Of a DNA stretch of 64,000 nucleotides, positions 25,722 through 33,752 are shown one piece after another. This stretch comes from Roseovarius sp. 217 (lineage in GTDB: Bacteria > Pseudomonadota > Alphaproteobacteria > Rhodobacterales > Rhodobacteraceae): the NCBI RefSeq assembly GCF_000152845.1, contig NZ_CH902585.1, positions 164,375 to 228,374 on the forward strand, given 5' to 3'. Numbering within the stretch: position 1 is the stretch's first letter; every line of letters starts with the position of its first letter. The notes under the pieces are model-generated. The model was not told the DNA's origin. It worked only from the letters and a program-made list of their open reading frames with translations, and ran no database searches. The position numbers were made by a program, and so were the translations under genes.

Positions 25722-25841
25722 CTACTTGCGCAGGTATTTTACCAGCGCCGCAATCGCGAGACCGACCAGCACAAGGATAACGATCATCCAGAGCCAGCCA
25801 AAGCCCATCCCGAAACCCATACCATAACCGTTCATCATCAT
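25722..25841 (-). CDS. Small membrane protein (39 aa), copper-associated type
   Basis: Starts MMMNGYGMGFGMGFGWLWMI: Met/Gly-rich, one transmembrane helix, ending AALVKYLRK. A GGAG ribosome site precedes ATG 25841. The 53-residue protein at 45479 in the copper operon has the same plan and the same AALVKYLR end, so they are paralogues. It sits downstream of a Met-rich EF-hand gene. Function unknown; metal handling in the envelope is inferred. Confidence 0.7.
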   Translation of the reverse strand: MMMNGYGMGFGMGFGWLWMIVILVLVGLAIAALVKYLRK

Positions 25842-25867
25842 AGCTCCCTGATCTGTGTTGGGGTTAT

Positions 25868-25900
25868 CCCCGCCAACCGGCTTCGAACCGGCTGGCGGGG
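25868..25900. terminator. Hairpin between small gene and EF-hand gene
   Basis: CCCCGCCA-A-CCGG pairs with CCGG-C-TGGCGGGG around a 7-base loop, just after the EF-hand gene stop on the minus strand. There is no clear T run, so it may be a weak terminator or an mRNA-stabilising structure. Confidence 0.45.
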
Positions 25901-25911
25901 CGAAGTACCTG

Positions 25912-26418
25912 TCAGTTGTTGCCCATCATGCCATGCCCCATGCCCTGCATGCCACCTTGGTGCCCGCCCATGTGGTTTTGCATCATTTCCGCCATCGCCG
26001 CCATTTCTCCCTCCGTGACCTGCGCGTCGCCGTCGCCGTCGTGCATCTGGAAGGCGCGCACCGTCATCGGCCGGGTGTGGGCTGCATGCATCACCGCAAA
26101 CTCCTCCAGCGACAAGGTGCCGTTGGCGTCGGCGTCATAGGTCTTGAGTTCGGCCTGAATACCGGCCGTCAATTCCTCGGGGCTGAGTGTGCCGTCCTTG
26201 TCGGTATCGAACGTCGCCATGGCATAGCTTTGGCCGCCGCCCATCATGACCATGGCACCACCCTTCATGCCGCCATGCTGGCCCATGCCCATGCCCATGC
26301 CACCTTGCATCATGCCACCTTGCTGCATCTGGCCCTGTTGGGCGACGACCGGCACGGCAACAGCGGCCACACCAAAGATTGCAACGGTTGCGAGGGCAAA
26401 TTTTGTCGAACGTTTCAT
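25912..26418 (-). CDS. Periplasmic Met-rich EF-hand protein
   Basis: The 168-residue protein has a signal peptide (MKRSTKFALATVAIFGVAAV to VVAQ), a Met/Gly/His-rich segment (about 28-65, with repeated GGMMQGG and GMGMGQHGGM) and three EF-hand loops: DTDKDGTLSPEE, DADANGTLSLEE and DGDGDAQVTEGE. A second Met/His-rich tail follows. EF-hands bind calcium; the Met/His stretches suggest Cu(I) or Cu(II). It is divergent from a two-component system that may regulate it. Confidence 0.85.
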   Translation of the reverse strand: MKRSTKFALATVAIFGVAAVAVPVVAQQGQMQQGGMMQGGMGMGMGQHGGMKGGAMVMMGGGQSYAMATFDTDKDGTLSPEELTAGIQAELKTYDADANGTLSLEEFAVMHAAHTRPMTVRAFQMHDGDGDAQVTEGEMAAMAEMMQNHMGGHQGGMQGMGHGMMGNN

Positions 26419-26599
26419 TCTGTCTCTCCTGGATCAGATTGCGATGGATCCAATCTGGGGGTTAAGTATCCCACAGGTTTGTCAGGGGGACGCCTGTTTT
26501 GTATCAAACTGTCGCAAGCAATTGGGCTGAGAGAGGTTTGCGAAAATCTTTTGTCTGCAAAGCCAACAGGTTCAGCTAGGGTCAACCTCAGGAGAGAAG

Positions 26600-27325
26600 A
26601 TGATGACCCAGCCGCCCCATATTCTGATCGTCGATGACCACCGTGAGATTCGCGATGCATTGGTGAAGTATCTTGAAAAAAACGGCATACGCGCGACGTC
26701 TGCAGCAAATGCCGTGGCCATGGATGTGGCGATGAAGGAGGGCCAGTTCGATCTGATCGTGCTGGATGTGATGATGCCCGGCGAAGATGGCCTGTCGGTC
26801 TGCCGACGTTTGCGCGCACAGGGGGGTATCCCGATCCTGATGCTGACAGCATTGGGGGATGAAACCGACCGCATCGTCGGGCTGGAGGTCGGTGCGGATG
26901 ACTACCTGCCCAAACCCTTCAACCCACGCGAGTTGTTGGCCCGGATCAAGGCGATCCTGCGCCGGTCAAACCGGGCCGAAGTGGTTGGCGGCAACCTTAC
27001 CGGGCACAGGTTGGCCTTCGACCGCTGGGTGCTTGATACCGACCGCCGGACACTAACCAGCGCCGATGGTGCCGATGTCGCACTGACCACTGCCGAGTTC
27101 CGCCTGCTGACGGTATTTCTGGAACGGCCACGTTTCGTGCTCAGCCGTGAACAACTGCTTGATCTGACTTCGGGCCGCGCCGCACAGGTCTTCGACCGCA
27201 CCGTCGACAACCAGATCAGCCGCCTGCGACGCAAGATCGAGGCCGATCCCGCCAAGCCCGCGCTGATCGCCACCGTCTGGGGCGGTGGCTACAGCCTTGC
27301 GGCCGATGTGAGGGCGGTGTCGTGA
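26600..27325 (+). CDS. OmpR/PhoB-family response regulator
   Basis: The 241-residue protein has a receiver domain (acidic DDH near residue 12, phospho-acceptor Asp in LIVLDVMMPGEDG, Lys in YLPKPFNP) and a C-terminal winged helix (TTAEFRLLTVFLERPRFVLS; VDNQISRLRRKIEADP). The stop overlaps the kinase start (GTG 27322) by 4 bases. Target genes are probably the divergent EF-hand gene and itself. Confidence 0.92.
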   Translation: MMTQPPHILIVDDHREIRDALVKYLEKNGIRATSAANAVAMDVAMKEGQFDLIVLDVMMPGEDGLSVCRRLRAQGGIPILMLTALGDETDRIVGLEVGADDYLPKPFNPRELLARIKAILRRSNRAEVVGGNLTGHRLAFDRWVLDTDRRTLTSADGADVALTTAEFRLLTVFLERPRFVLSREQLLDLTSGRAAQVFDRTVDNQISRLRRKIEADPAKPALIATVWGGGYSLAADVRAVS

Positions 27326-28725
27326 AGTCGCGCTTTCCCCTCCTTAAAAGGCTGTTTCCGCAATCCCTGGGCGGTCAGCTTCTAATCATGTTGCTCTTGG
27401 CACTGGCCATCACGCAGGGTCTAGGCCTTGTGCTTTTGACCGACGAACGGAACCGCGCGGTCCGTGCGGCCCTAGGGCTGGAGGCGGCCGGGCGCGCGGC
27501 AAATGTGGTTTTGCTGCTCGACAGCGCGCCGGCAGATCTGCGCCCCTCCATCCTGCGGGCGGCGGACTCGCCGCTTGTCAGGTTTGAAGTCGACCCGGAG
27601 CCGGAAGCGCCCCACACCAGCGCAGAAGGCGACACGGTCCTGCGCCAGATCCGCCAGATCCTCGGCGAACCGCAACGCGATGTCCGCGCCGATGTTCATG
27701 CGCTGCCCGTCACCTCCTTACCAATGCCCGACGGCATGCCCGCCACCATGCGACCCATGCACGAGGCAATGATGGCCGGACGGACCGACCCCATCGAGTT
27801 GACGCTGTCGATCCGGCTGGCGGGGGGCGATTGGCTGAACGTGCGCACGATGTTCCACCGCCCCAGCCTGCAACTTACGCCGCAAGCCCTGGTGCCGGTG
27901 CTGTTGATGGCGGTGGCTGTCGCCCTAGTGGCATGGTGGACCGCGCGGCGTGTTGTTGGTCCGATGCGCGCCCTTGCCATAGGGGCCGACCGGCTGGGTC
28001 GCGGTCTTGAGGCAGATCCGCTACCATTGGCTGGCCCATCCGAGGTGCAGGAAACCACGCAGGCCTTCAACCGGATGAAAGACCGACTGACCCGTTTTGT
28101 GAATGAGCGCACGCATATGCTCGCAGCCCTCAGCCATGACCTGCGCTCGCCCCTGACCGCGATGCGTCTGCGGATCGAGATGCTGGACGAAACTGAAGAC
28201 AGTGTCCGACTGAAGGCACTTGTCGAGGAAATGCAGGCCATGGTCGAGGCCACGCTGGAATTTGCGCGCGGCGTCGCGAAGGCGGAACCGGCTTCTGTGG
28301 TCGATCTTGCCGCGCTGCTGGGCGATCTGGTGTGCGACGTTGGAGGGGACCGGGCCACGCTTGCCCAGTCACCCCCTCTGCCCGTGGCAGTCCGCGCTCA
28401 TGCGCTGAACCGCGCGCTGCGCAACCTGATCGACAATGCGGTTCGATATGGCGGCGAGGCCACGGTGACGTTGACGCAAGCACCGGGAATGGCCGTCATC
28501 AACATCGCAGACAAGGGGCCAGGACTGCCCGCCGATCAGCTTGAAGCAGTCTTTGAACCCTTCGTCCGCCTTGAAGTATCACGCAGCCGCGATACGGGCG
28601 GTGTCGGCCTGGGCCTCGCCATCGCCCGGACCATCATTCAGGCCCATGGCGGAACGGTGACGCTGCGTAATCGTCCTGAAGGTGGAGTTGAGGCGGTAGT
28701 GACATTGCCAACGGGAGAGGCCTGA
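27322..28725 (+). CDS. Membrane sensor histidine kinase
   Basis: The 467-residue protein has two membrane segments (about 20-40 and 192-212) around a periplasmic domain of 150 residues that includes a Met-rich patch (LPMPDGMPATMRPMHEAMM), suited to metal sensing. HAMP follows, then HisKA (ALSHDLRSPLTAMRLRIEML) and HATPase (LRNLIDNAVRYGG, DKGPGLP, GGVGLGLAIA). GTG start, coupled to the regulator. A copper- or silver-responsive role is inferred from the Met patch and neighbours. Confidence 0.9.
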   Translation: MKSRFPLLKRLFPQSLGGQLLIMLLLALAITQGLGLVLLTDERNRAVRAALGLEAAGRAANVVLLLDSAPADLRPSILRAADSPLVRFEVDPEPEAPHTSAEGDTVLRQIRQILGEPQRDVRADVHALPVTSLPMPDGMPATMRPMHEAMMAGRTDPIELTLSIRLAGGDWLNVRTMFHRPSLQLTPQALVPVLLMAVAVALVAWWTARRVVGPMRALAIGADRLGRGLEADPLPLAGPSEVQETTQAFNRMKDRLTRFVNERTHMLAALSHDLRSPLTAMRLRIEMLDETEDSVRLKALVEEMQAMVEATLEFARGVAKAEPASVVDLAALLGDLVCDVGGDRATLAQSPPLPVAVRAHALNRALRNLIDNAVRYGGEATVTLTQAPGMAVINIADKGPGLPADQLEAVFEPFVRLEVSRSRDTGGVGLGLAIARTIIQAHGGTVTLRNRPEGGVEAVVTLPTGEA

Positions 28726-28808
28726 TGGGCCTGCCGCTGGAACTGTGGATAGAAGGCCATCCATCACATCGCACGCTTCACCCGTAAGTACCTATCAGTG
28801 TTTCTATT

Positions 28809-29558
28809 GGTGTTGTCACGTTAACGCCCTGCACATTGCTGGCCGAGGGTTGTCAGCATAGTTGGTGGCGATGCGAAATCAAGACATCCGCTACAAGCGC
28901 CACCGGTTTCCACCCCAGATCATCGCTCATGTCGTCTGGCTCTACGCCCGGTTCAACCTGAGCTTCCGTGAAGTCGAAGAGTTGATGTTGGAGCGCGGCA
29001 TCGACGTTTCGTACGAGACGATCCGGCGCTGGACGGTAAAGTTTGGCCCGCTGATTGCCCGTACTCTTCGGCGACGACAACCGCGCCCCGGCGATGTCTG
29101 GCGCCTGGATGAAGTCGTTGTGAAGATCGCGGGCCGGTCCTTCTGGCTTTGGCGAGCCGTTGATCAACACGGCGTCGTCCTTGAGGAGATCCTACAGCCC
29201 AAACGGATCATTACGGACAAATTACGATCCTACGGTGCCGCCAAGCGCGAGGTCGCACCTGGCCTGGATCATTGGTCCCACAAAGGACTCAATAACCGAG
29301 CCGAGAACAACCATCTGCCCTTTCGAAAACGCGAGCGGGTGATGCAGGGCTTTCGATCGCCGGGCGCACTACAACGCTTCGTGTCCATACAGTCCGCCAC
29401 CCGCAATTGCTTCTCCGTGCCAGCCCGCCGCCGCTCCGCCATCGCCATCCGCTACCACCGGCTCGAAGCACTCGAGGCATGGAAAATCGCGGCCAATGTC
29501 GCTTAATGTGAGATCGGCACGCCAACCTGAAGACTGGTTGAGTTAATGTGACAACACT
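28809..29558. mobile_element. IS6-like insertion sequence D, copy 1 (internally deleted)
   Basis: Ends GGTGTTGTCACGTTAAC at 28809 and the matching inverse near 29558. Compared with copy 2 at 31451-32266 it lacks 66 bp inside the transposase gene. It is in the opposite orientation to copy 2. No matching target duplications are seen. Confidence 0.85.
28871..29506 (+). CDS. IS6-family transposase with 22-residue deletion
   Basis: The protein (MRNQDIRYKRHRFPPQIIAH) matches the copy at 31.5 kb except for a 22-residue gap after EEILQPKR. In the DNA, the missing 66 bp lie between two short near-identical repeats (CCCAAGCGGG and CCCAAACGGA), so slippage or recombination between them explains it. The first Asp (WRLDEVVVKIAG) is kept, and the block IITDKLRSYGAA, probably with the second Asp, and the ENNHLPFRKRER Glu region are also kept, but the spacing is shortened. 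It is probably inactive. Confidence 0.85.
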   Translation: MRNQDIRYKRHRFPPQIIAHVVWLYARFNLSFREVEELMLERGIDVSYETIRRWTVKFGPLIARTLRRRQPRPGDVWRLDEVVVKIAGRSFWLWRAVDQHGVVLEEILQPKRIITDKLRSYGAAKREVAPGLDHWSHKGLNNRAENNHLPFRKRERVMQGFRSPGALQRFVSIQSATRNCFSVPARRRSAIAIRYHRLEALEAWKIAANVA

Positions 29559-29918
29559 CCTGACCCTGCTCAACGATCCGCCATATGCAATTTATCGGGC
29601 AACATTACCGATTGATTCTATAATGTTTCTATAGTTGTATCGATTGTGTGGCATATCCCTCTCTCCAGAGAAATGACTGTTTAAAAAAACAGTCATGGTA
29701 TGCCACCCCTTTGGGGATCATTTCGAGGTTCCGCATATTACCGTGATCTTGGCAAAAGTTCGACGATGTTCCGAATTTTCTTTACCGAGCATTTCTTGGG
29801 TAACGCCTATGTCAACTGGTCTGCCCCCATCGAGTGGTCCGATATGAATGTTAGTGCATGGTCGGCCTTTGGTCTATTGGGACGATGCTTTTGGGCGCTG
29901 GTGGACGGTATCCCAGAG
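29559..29918. other. IS-flanked spacer with nested palindromes, no clear gene
   Basis: This 360-bp stretch between two insertion sequences has one weak plus-strand frame from 29700 that runs into the next IS and is not convincing. A nested inverted-repeat structure occupies 29648-29706. Base composition is lower in GC than the surroundings. Confidence 0.5.
29648..29706. repeat. Nested inverted repeats
   Basis: Outer arms GTGGCATA (29648-29655) and TATGCCAC (29699-29706) enclose an inner perfect stem ATGACTGTTT (29673-29682) and AAACAGTCAT (29687-29696) with an AAAA loop. A small CTCT-CC-AGAG hairpin lies between the left arms. The whole could fold as a three-way junction. No T run follows, so it is not a simple terminator. 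Confidence 0.6.
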
Positions 29919-30745
29919 GGTTCTGTCGCAAATTTTCAACATGGTTGAGATCAGGCTTGCGCCGGACATAATTATGCTGCGAGCCGGGCGAACTGCTGGA
30001 ATGCGGTCATGCAATTGTTGTCGAATTGCCCTTTGCGGATCATGTGCGCGATCTCGATGCCCTCAAGGGTTGCGGACGCGGAATGAAAGGCTTTGAAACC
30101 GAGCATTCGACCCGTGATGCGCTTGATGAACCGATGATCCTGCTCGAGGATATTGTTCAGGTATTTGACCTGTAGGATTTTTATGGTCTCTCCTGTACCG
30201 GTGAATTTGAGGATTACATCCACAGCTTCCAACCCCGCAAGATTGGCGCCGCTTTTGTCGATAACGATGCGGTCGGGGACACCGTTGGTGCCAATGGCGC
30301 GCCGGAAGAAGCGCCGCGCCGCCGGCTTGTCGCGGCGCTCAGACAGCATAAAATCAAGGGTTTGGCCGTTCCGGTCCACCGCGCGGTAGTGATACATCCA
30401 CTTGCCCTTAACCTTGATATACGTCTCATCCATACGCCACGACTTCGCTGTCGGTCGCTTTTTCGTTTGTGCCTGAGCCGCGATTAAAGGGGAGTACCTG
30501 ACCACCCAGCGGTTCATCGTTGCGTGGTCAACATCGACACCGCGCTCGTGCATTATCTCCTCAAGATCACGATAAGAAACCGGATATCGCAGATAGAAAA
30601 ACACTGCAAACAAGATCACCAATTTCGGATAATGCGCGCCCTTGAAGTCAACCATCGTCACCGTCCAATCCTCCCTGCGAAGTCTCCTTATAAAGCGCTG
30701 CAGCATACCAGGCGACCAGAATGCCAGAAATATTTGCGACAGAAT
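29919..30745. mobile_element. IS6-family insertion sequence, complete (copy E)
   Basis: Left repeat GGTTCTGTCGCAAAT at 29919; right repeat (complement of GATTCTGTCGCAAAT) ends at 30745, giving 827 bp. It truncates nhaA on its right. No target duplication seen. The fragment at 9706-10075 is its close relative. Confidence 0.9.
29972..30655 (-). CDS. IS6-family DDE transposase
   Basis: I took ATG 30655 (MVDFKGAHYPKLVILFAVFF); the frame stays open upstream past the IS end, which is not meaningful. About 227 residues with WRMDETYIKVKGKW, VVIDKSG-type RIVIDKSGANLAGL and ILEQDHRFIKR, the complete DDE set. Probably active. Confidence 0.9.
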   Translation of the reverse strand: MVDFKGAHYPKLVILFAVFFYLRYPVSYRDLEEIMHERGVDVDHATMNRWVVRYSPLIAAQAQTKKRPTAKSWRMDETYIKVKGKWMYHYRAVDRNGQTLDFMLSERRDKPAARRFFRRAIGTNGVPDRIVIDKSGANLAGLEAVDVILKFTGTGETIKILQVKYLNNILEQDHRFIKRITGRMLGFKAFHSASATLEGIEIAHMIRKGQFDNNCMTAFQQFARLAA

Positions 30746-31058
30746 CGGTTTGATCGACGGCGTTTCTCTTGGGGTCTTTCTGGGCTTGTTTCTGGGCAAG
30801 CAAATCGGAGTGCTTGGAGCGACTTGGATTGCCGTGAAACTGAACCTTGGTGAGTTGCCGCCAGGAGTGACCTACCGGCATATCTACGGAGCGGCCCTGC
30901 TGGCGGGCGTCGGCTTCACGATGGGCTTGTTTGTCACAGCACTCGCGTTCGACGCGCCAGCCTTGGCCGCCAGCGCGCGGCTGTCAATTCTGGCCGGGTC
31001 CAGCCTCTCGGCTATTGCGGGACTCACCGTTTTGGCGCGTGCAAGGCAAGGACAGTAA
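30746..31058 (+). pseudogene. nhaA: NhaA-type Na+/H+ antiporter, 3' fragment
   Basis: The frame leaving the IS6 right end encodes GLFLGKQIGVLGATWIAVKL, LPPGVTYRHIYGAALLAGVG, FTMGLFVTALAF and a final helix ending RARQGQ, the last quarter (about 100 residues) of NhaA (normally about 390). NhaA exports Na+ in exchange for protons. Everything upstream has been replaced by the IS6 element, so it is non-functional. Confidence 0.85.
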
Positions 31059-31227
31059 TTGCACACCTTGTTCCAGAGCAGCCTAATTTTGACGGTCGCT
31101 ACAGTTCCGGCAACCATTTTTCGCTGATCGTGTAACGCATGCGCACTGACAACGTCTTTATAACAAACCCGTGGAAACGCGGGGCCTGTCGTGCTTGCGC
31201 GACGTCGCGATTTCAGGAGTAATCCCT

Positions 31228-31450
31228 ATGTCAGACACAAAACCACTTCGCATCTATCCTGTTGGCATGGCGCTTGGCGTCTTGCTGGCGGTGAGCTTCG
31301 TGCTCTGCGTTCTGTTCGGCCTGCTGTTTCCCGGGGCCACGATGTATCAGGCGTGGCTGCCTTTGCTGCCCGGCGTAAGCTGGATCAGCTGGCCAAGCGC
31401 TCTTCTGGGCCTCGTCGAAAGCTTTGCCTACGGCTGGTACGTCGCCATAA
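31228..31450 (+). pseudogene. DUF5676-like small membrane protein, 3'-truncated
   Basis: Starts MSDTKPLRIYPVGMALGVLL after an AGGAG site and has two helices (residues 11-35 and 50-72). The block PLLPGVSWISWPSALLGLVE and then FAYGWYVAI matches DUF5676 proteins, which are about 90 residues and end shortly after a GWYVA motif. The IS6-like element D starts at 31451, replacing the last 15 or so residues; the frame runs on into the IS to 31506. DUF5676 proteins are often found near copper genes. Confidence 0.7.
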
Positions 31451-32266
31451 GGTGTTGTCACATTAACTCAACCAGTCTTCAGGTTGGCGTGCCTATCTCA
31501 CATTAAGCGACATTGGCCGCGATTTTCCATGCCTCGAGTGCTTCGAGCCGGTGGTAGCGGATGGCGATGGCGGAGCGGCGGCGGGCTGGCACGGAGAAGC
31601 AATTGCGGGTGGCGGACTGTATGGACACGAAGCGTTGTAGTGCGCCCGGCGATCGAAAGCCCTGCATCACCCGCTCGCGTTTTCGAAAGGGCAGATGGTT
31701 GTTCTCGGCTCGGTTATTGAGTCCTTTGTGGGACCAATGATCCAGGCCAGGTGCGACCTCGCGCTTGGCGGCACCGTAGGATCGTAATTTGTCCGTAATG
31801 ATCCGTTTGGGCACGAAACCCCAGCGTTTTATTAGTTTGACCAGAAGCCGCTTTGCCGCGCGCTTGTCCCGCTTGGGCTGTAGGATCTCCTCAAGGACGA
31901 CGCCGTGTTGATCAACGGCTCGCCAAAGCCAGAAGGACCGGCCCGCGATCTTCACAACGACTTCATCCAGGCACCAGACATCGCCGGGGCGCGGTTGTCG
32001 TCGCCGAAGAGTACGGGCAATCAGCGGGCCAAACTTTACCGTCCAGCGCCGGATCGTCTCGTACGAAACGTCGATGCCGCGCTCCAACATCAACTCTTCG
32101 ACTTCACGGAGGCTCAGGTTGAACCGGGCGTAGAGCCAGACGACATGAGCGATGATCTGGGGTGGAAACCGGTGGCGCTTGTAGCGGATGTCTTGATTTC
32201 GCATCGCCACCAACTATGCTGACAACCCTCGGCCAGCAATGTGCAGGGCGTTAACGTGACAACACC
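31451..32266. mobile_element. IS6-like insertion sequence D, copy 2 (complete)
   Basis: Ends GGTGTTGTCACATTAAC at 31451 and the complement of GGTGTTGTCACGTTAAC ending at 32266; 816 bp. It is inverted relative to copy 1 (28809-29558). The 8-bp flanks do not match. It truncates the DUF5676-like gene. Confidence 0.9.
31503..32204 (-). CDS. IS6-family transposase, full length
   Basis: About 233 residues from ATG 32204 (MRNQDIRYKRHRFPPQIIAH). It has LDEVVVKIAGRSFWLWRAVD (first Asp), VPKRIITDKLRSYGAAKREV (second Asp) and RAENNHLPFRKRERVMQGFR (Glu region). It keeps the 22 residues missing in copy 1, so it is the likely source of transposition for all D copies. Confidence 0.92.
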   Translation of the reverse strand: MRNQDIRYKRHRFPPQIIAHVVWLYARFNLSLREVEELMLERGIDVSYETIRRWTVKFGPLIARTLRRRQPRPGDVWCLDEVVVKIAGRSFWLWRAVDQHGVVLEEILQPKRDKRAAKRLLVKLIKRWGFVPKRIITDKLRSYGAAKREVAPGLDHWSHKGLNNRAENNHLPFRKRERVMQGFRSPGALQRFVSIQSATRNCFSVPARRRSAIAIRYHRLEALEAWKIAANVA

Positions 32267-32406
32267 GCTTTAGGAGTTAAGGCTTGCAATATCAGGTTAA
32301 CCCGGAGCGCATGGCTAATATGCATCGCCATATCTTGGTGGTCGAACAACGACAAATTCCAGGCGCGATACGGGCGACCAACAAATTCATGGAAGGATAG
32401 TGGAAG

Positions 32407-33084
32407 ATGCTGACAAGACGACACTTCATCCAGACGAGCACCGCGCTGTTTTCGGCGTCCATCTCCAGCCCGCTCTTGGCCGACACGTGGCCTACCGAAG
32501 CGCAAAAGGCCGCTTGGGACGCACAGGTTACACCGACTGGATACGATCCGGCCACGTCCAACCCTTGGGGCCTGCACCCTCGCTTCCTGCCACAGCGGGT
32601 CGTGGCAAAAGAGGGGCTCGTACCCGGTGACATACATGTCGATGCAGTTGCGCGCTATCTGTACCACATCGAAGAAAGCGGCACGGCGATGCGCTATGGC
32701 GTAGCCATCGCGCGCGGCAAGCTCTACGAACCAGGCACCTATACAATTAAGCGCAAGGTCAGATGGCCGCATTGGCAGCCGACGCAGAACATGATCGACC
32801 GCGATCCGGAAATCTACGCCGAGGTCGCAGACGGAATGGAGCCGGGACCCAAAAATGCACTCGGGTCGCGCGCTCTCTATCTCTATGTCGGTGACCGGGA
32901 TACGTATTTGCGTATTCATGGCACACCTCACCCGAAAAGCATTGGAGGTCGTGCGAGTTCCGGTTGCGTCCGGATGGTCATGGCGCATATCAACGGCCTT
33001 CACCCGAACGTCGAGATCGGCTCGACGGCGTTCCTCTACTCGGCCGAAGACAGCGTAACGCCTCGCCAACCGGGATCTGTGTGA
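32407..33084 (+). CDS. L,D-transpeptidase (YkuD domain)
   Basis: The 225-residue protein has a Tat-like signal (MLTRRHFIQTSTALFSASIS, twin Arg) and a YkuD catalytic site HGTPHPKSIGGRASSGCVRM with the His and Cys in the standard spacing. These periplasmic enzymes form 3-3 peptidoglycan cross-links or attach proteins to the wall. Full length for the smaller alphaproteobacterial type. It stands alone between IS elements. Confidence 0.92.
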   Translation: MLTRRHFIQTSTALFSASISSPLLADTWPTEAQKAAWDAQVTPTGYDPATSNPWGLHPRFLPQRVVAKEGLVPGDIHVDAVARYLYHIEESGTAMRYGVAIARGKLYEPGTYTIKRKVRWPHWQPTQNMIDRDPEIYAEVADGMEPGPKNALGSRALYLYVGDRDTYLRIHGTPHPKSIGGRASSGCVRMVMAHINGLHPNVEIGSTAFLYSAEDSVTPRQPGSV

Positions 33085-33144
33085 CTCTGCTGCGCTCGCC
33101 GACGCGTCACTAGAATGGGTCGGTCTGACGAAAGGGCTGATTGA

Positions 33145-33420
33145 TCACGATGTCTGGCGCGAGATGCAGATGGGACTGCCACCAACAGCACGTAGCGGCA
33201 CCAGGGTTGTTTCTACTGGGCCGCTATGAGCATACCAATAGCAGTCGTCTTCTTTGAGCAGCCTTGCGGACGCGAGATCCTGCCCGGGCGCGGTAAGTGC
33301 CCTGACTGTATCGGGAATATTTCCGATTTTATAAAGATTGTCGTCGTCGTTTGGCTTCGGGACGGTACAGCCTGAGACAACCAAGATTGCCAGTATGATT
33401 GGCGTGTTTCGGTTCGGCAT
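33145..33420 (-). CDS. Small lipoprotein (91 aa), unknown
   Basis: From ATG 33420 the protein reads MPNRNTPIILAILVVSGCTV, a lipoprotein signal with lipobox VSGC. The rest is short and ends DDCYWYAHSGPVETTLVPLR and GGSPICISRQTS. I do not recognise a function; small Rhodobacterales lipoproteins with a similar CYWY and PIC pattern exist. It converges on the L,D-transpeptidase gene. Confidence 0.65.
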   Translation of the reverse strand: MPNRNTPIILAILVVSGCTVPKPNDDDNLYKIGNIPDTVRALTAPGQDLASARLLKEDDCYWYAHSGPVETTLVPLRAVGGSPICISRQTS

Positions 33421-33614
33421 ATCTGTTTCACTCTTGTTGATTACGTTGTCCGCTACAAACACAGTTTGGATTGCGACGCCTAAATGGGGCAGCAAGCTTA
33501 TAGGCTCACAATACTGTTTCCGTGCCGGGCGAAAAACCATTCTAAGCCCTTGAAGCTCTAGTTACTGTAGGAGCTAAACAATTGTGGAATCAATGAACCC
33601 TGAGGTCAATCCAT

Positions 33615-33752
33615 GGTGTTGTCACGTTAACGCCCTGCACATTGCTGGCCGAGGGTTGTCAGCATAGTTGGTGGTGATGCGAAATCAAGACATCCGCTAC
33701 AAGCGCCACCGGTTTCCACCCCTGATCATCGCTCATGTCGTCTGGCTCTACG
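33615..33752 (+). pseudogene. IS6-like element D, 5' fragment (copy 3)
   Basis: GGTGTTGTCACGTTAACGCC and the next 138 bases are nearly identical to the left end of copies 1 and 2, including the start of the transposase (MRNQDIRYKRHRFPPLIIAH). It stops at 33753 where ISKra4 copy 2 begins. Inactive. Confidence 0.9.

Noticed and set aside
28724..28786. Possible 20-codon gene overlapping the kinase stop
   Set aside because: ATG overlaps the stop as in operons, but the peptide is too short and ends before the IS; it may be chance.
29700..29948. 82-codon plus-strand frame
   Set aside because: It runs into an IS6 end, has no ribosome site and no recognisable sequence.
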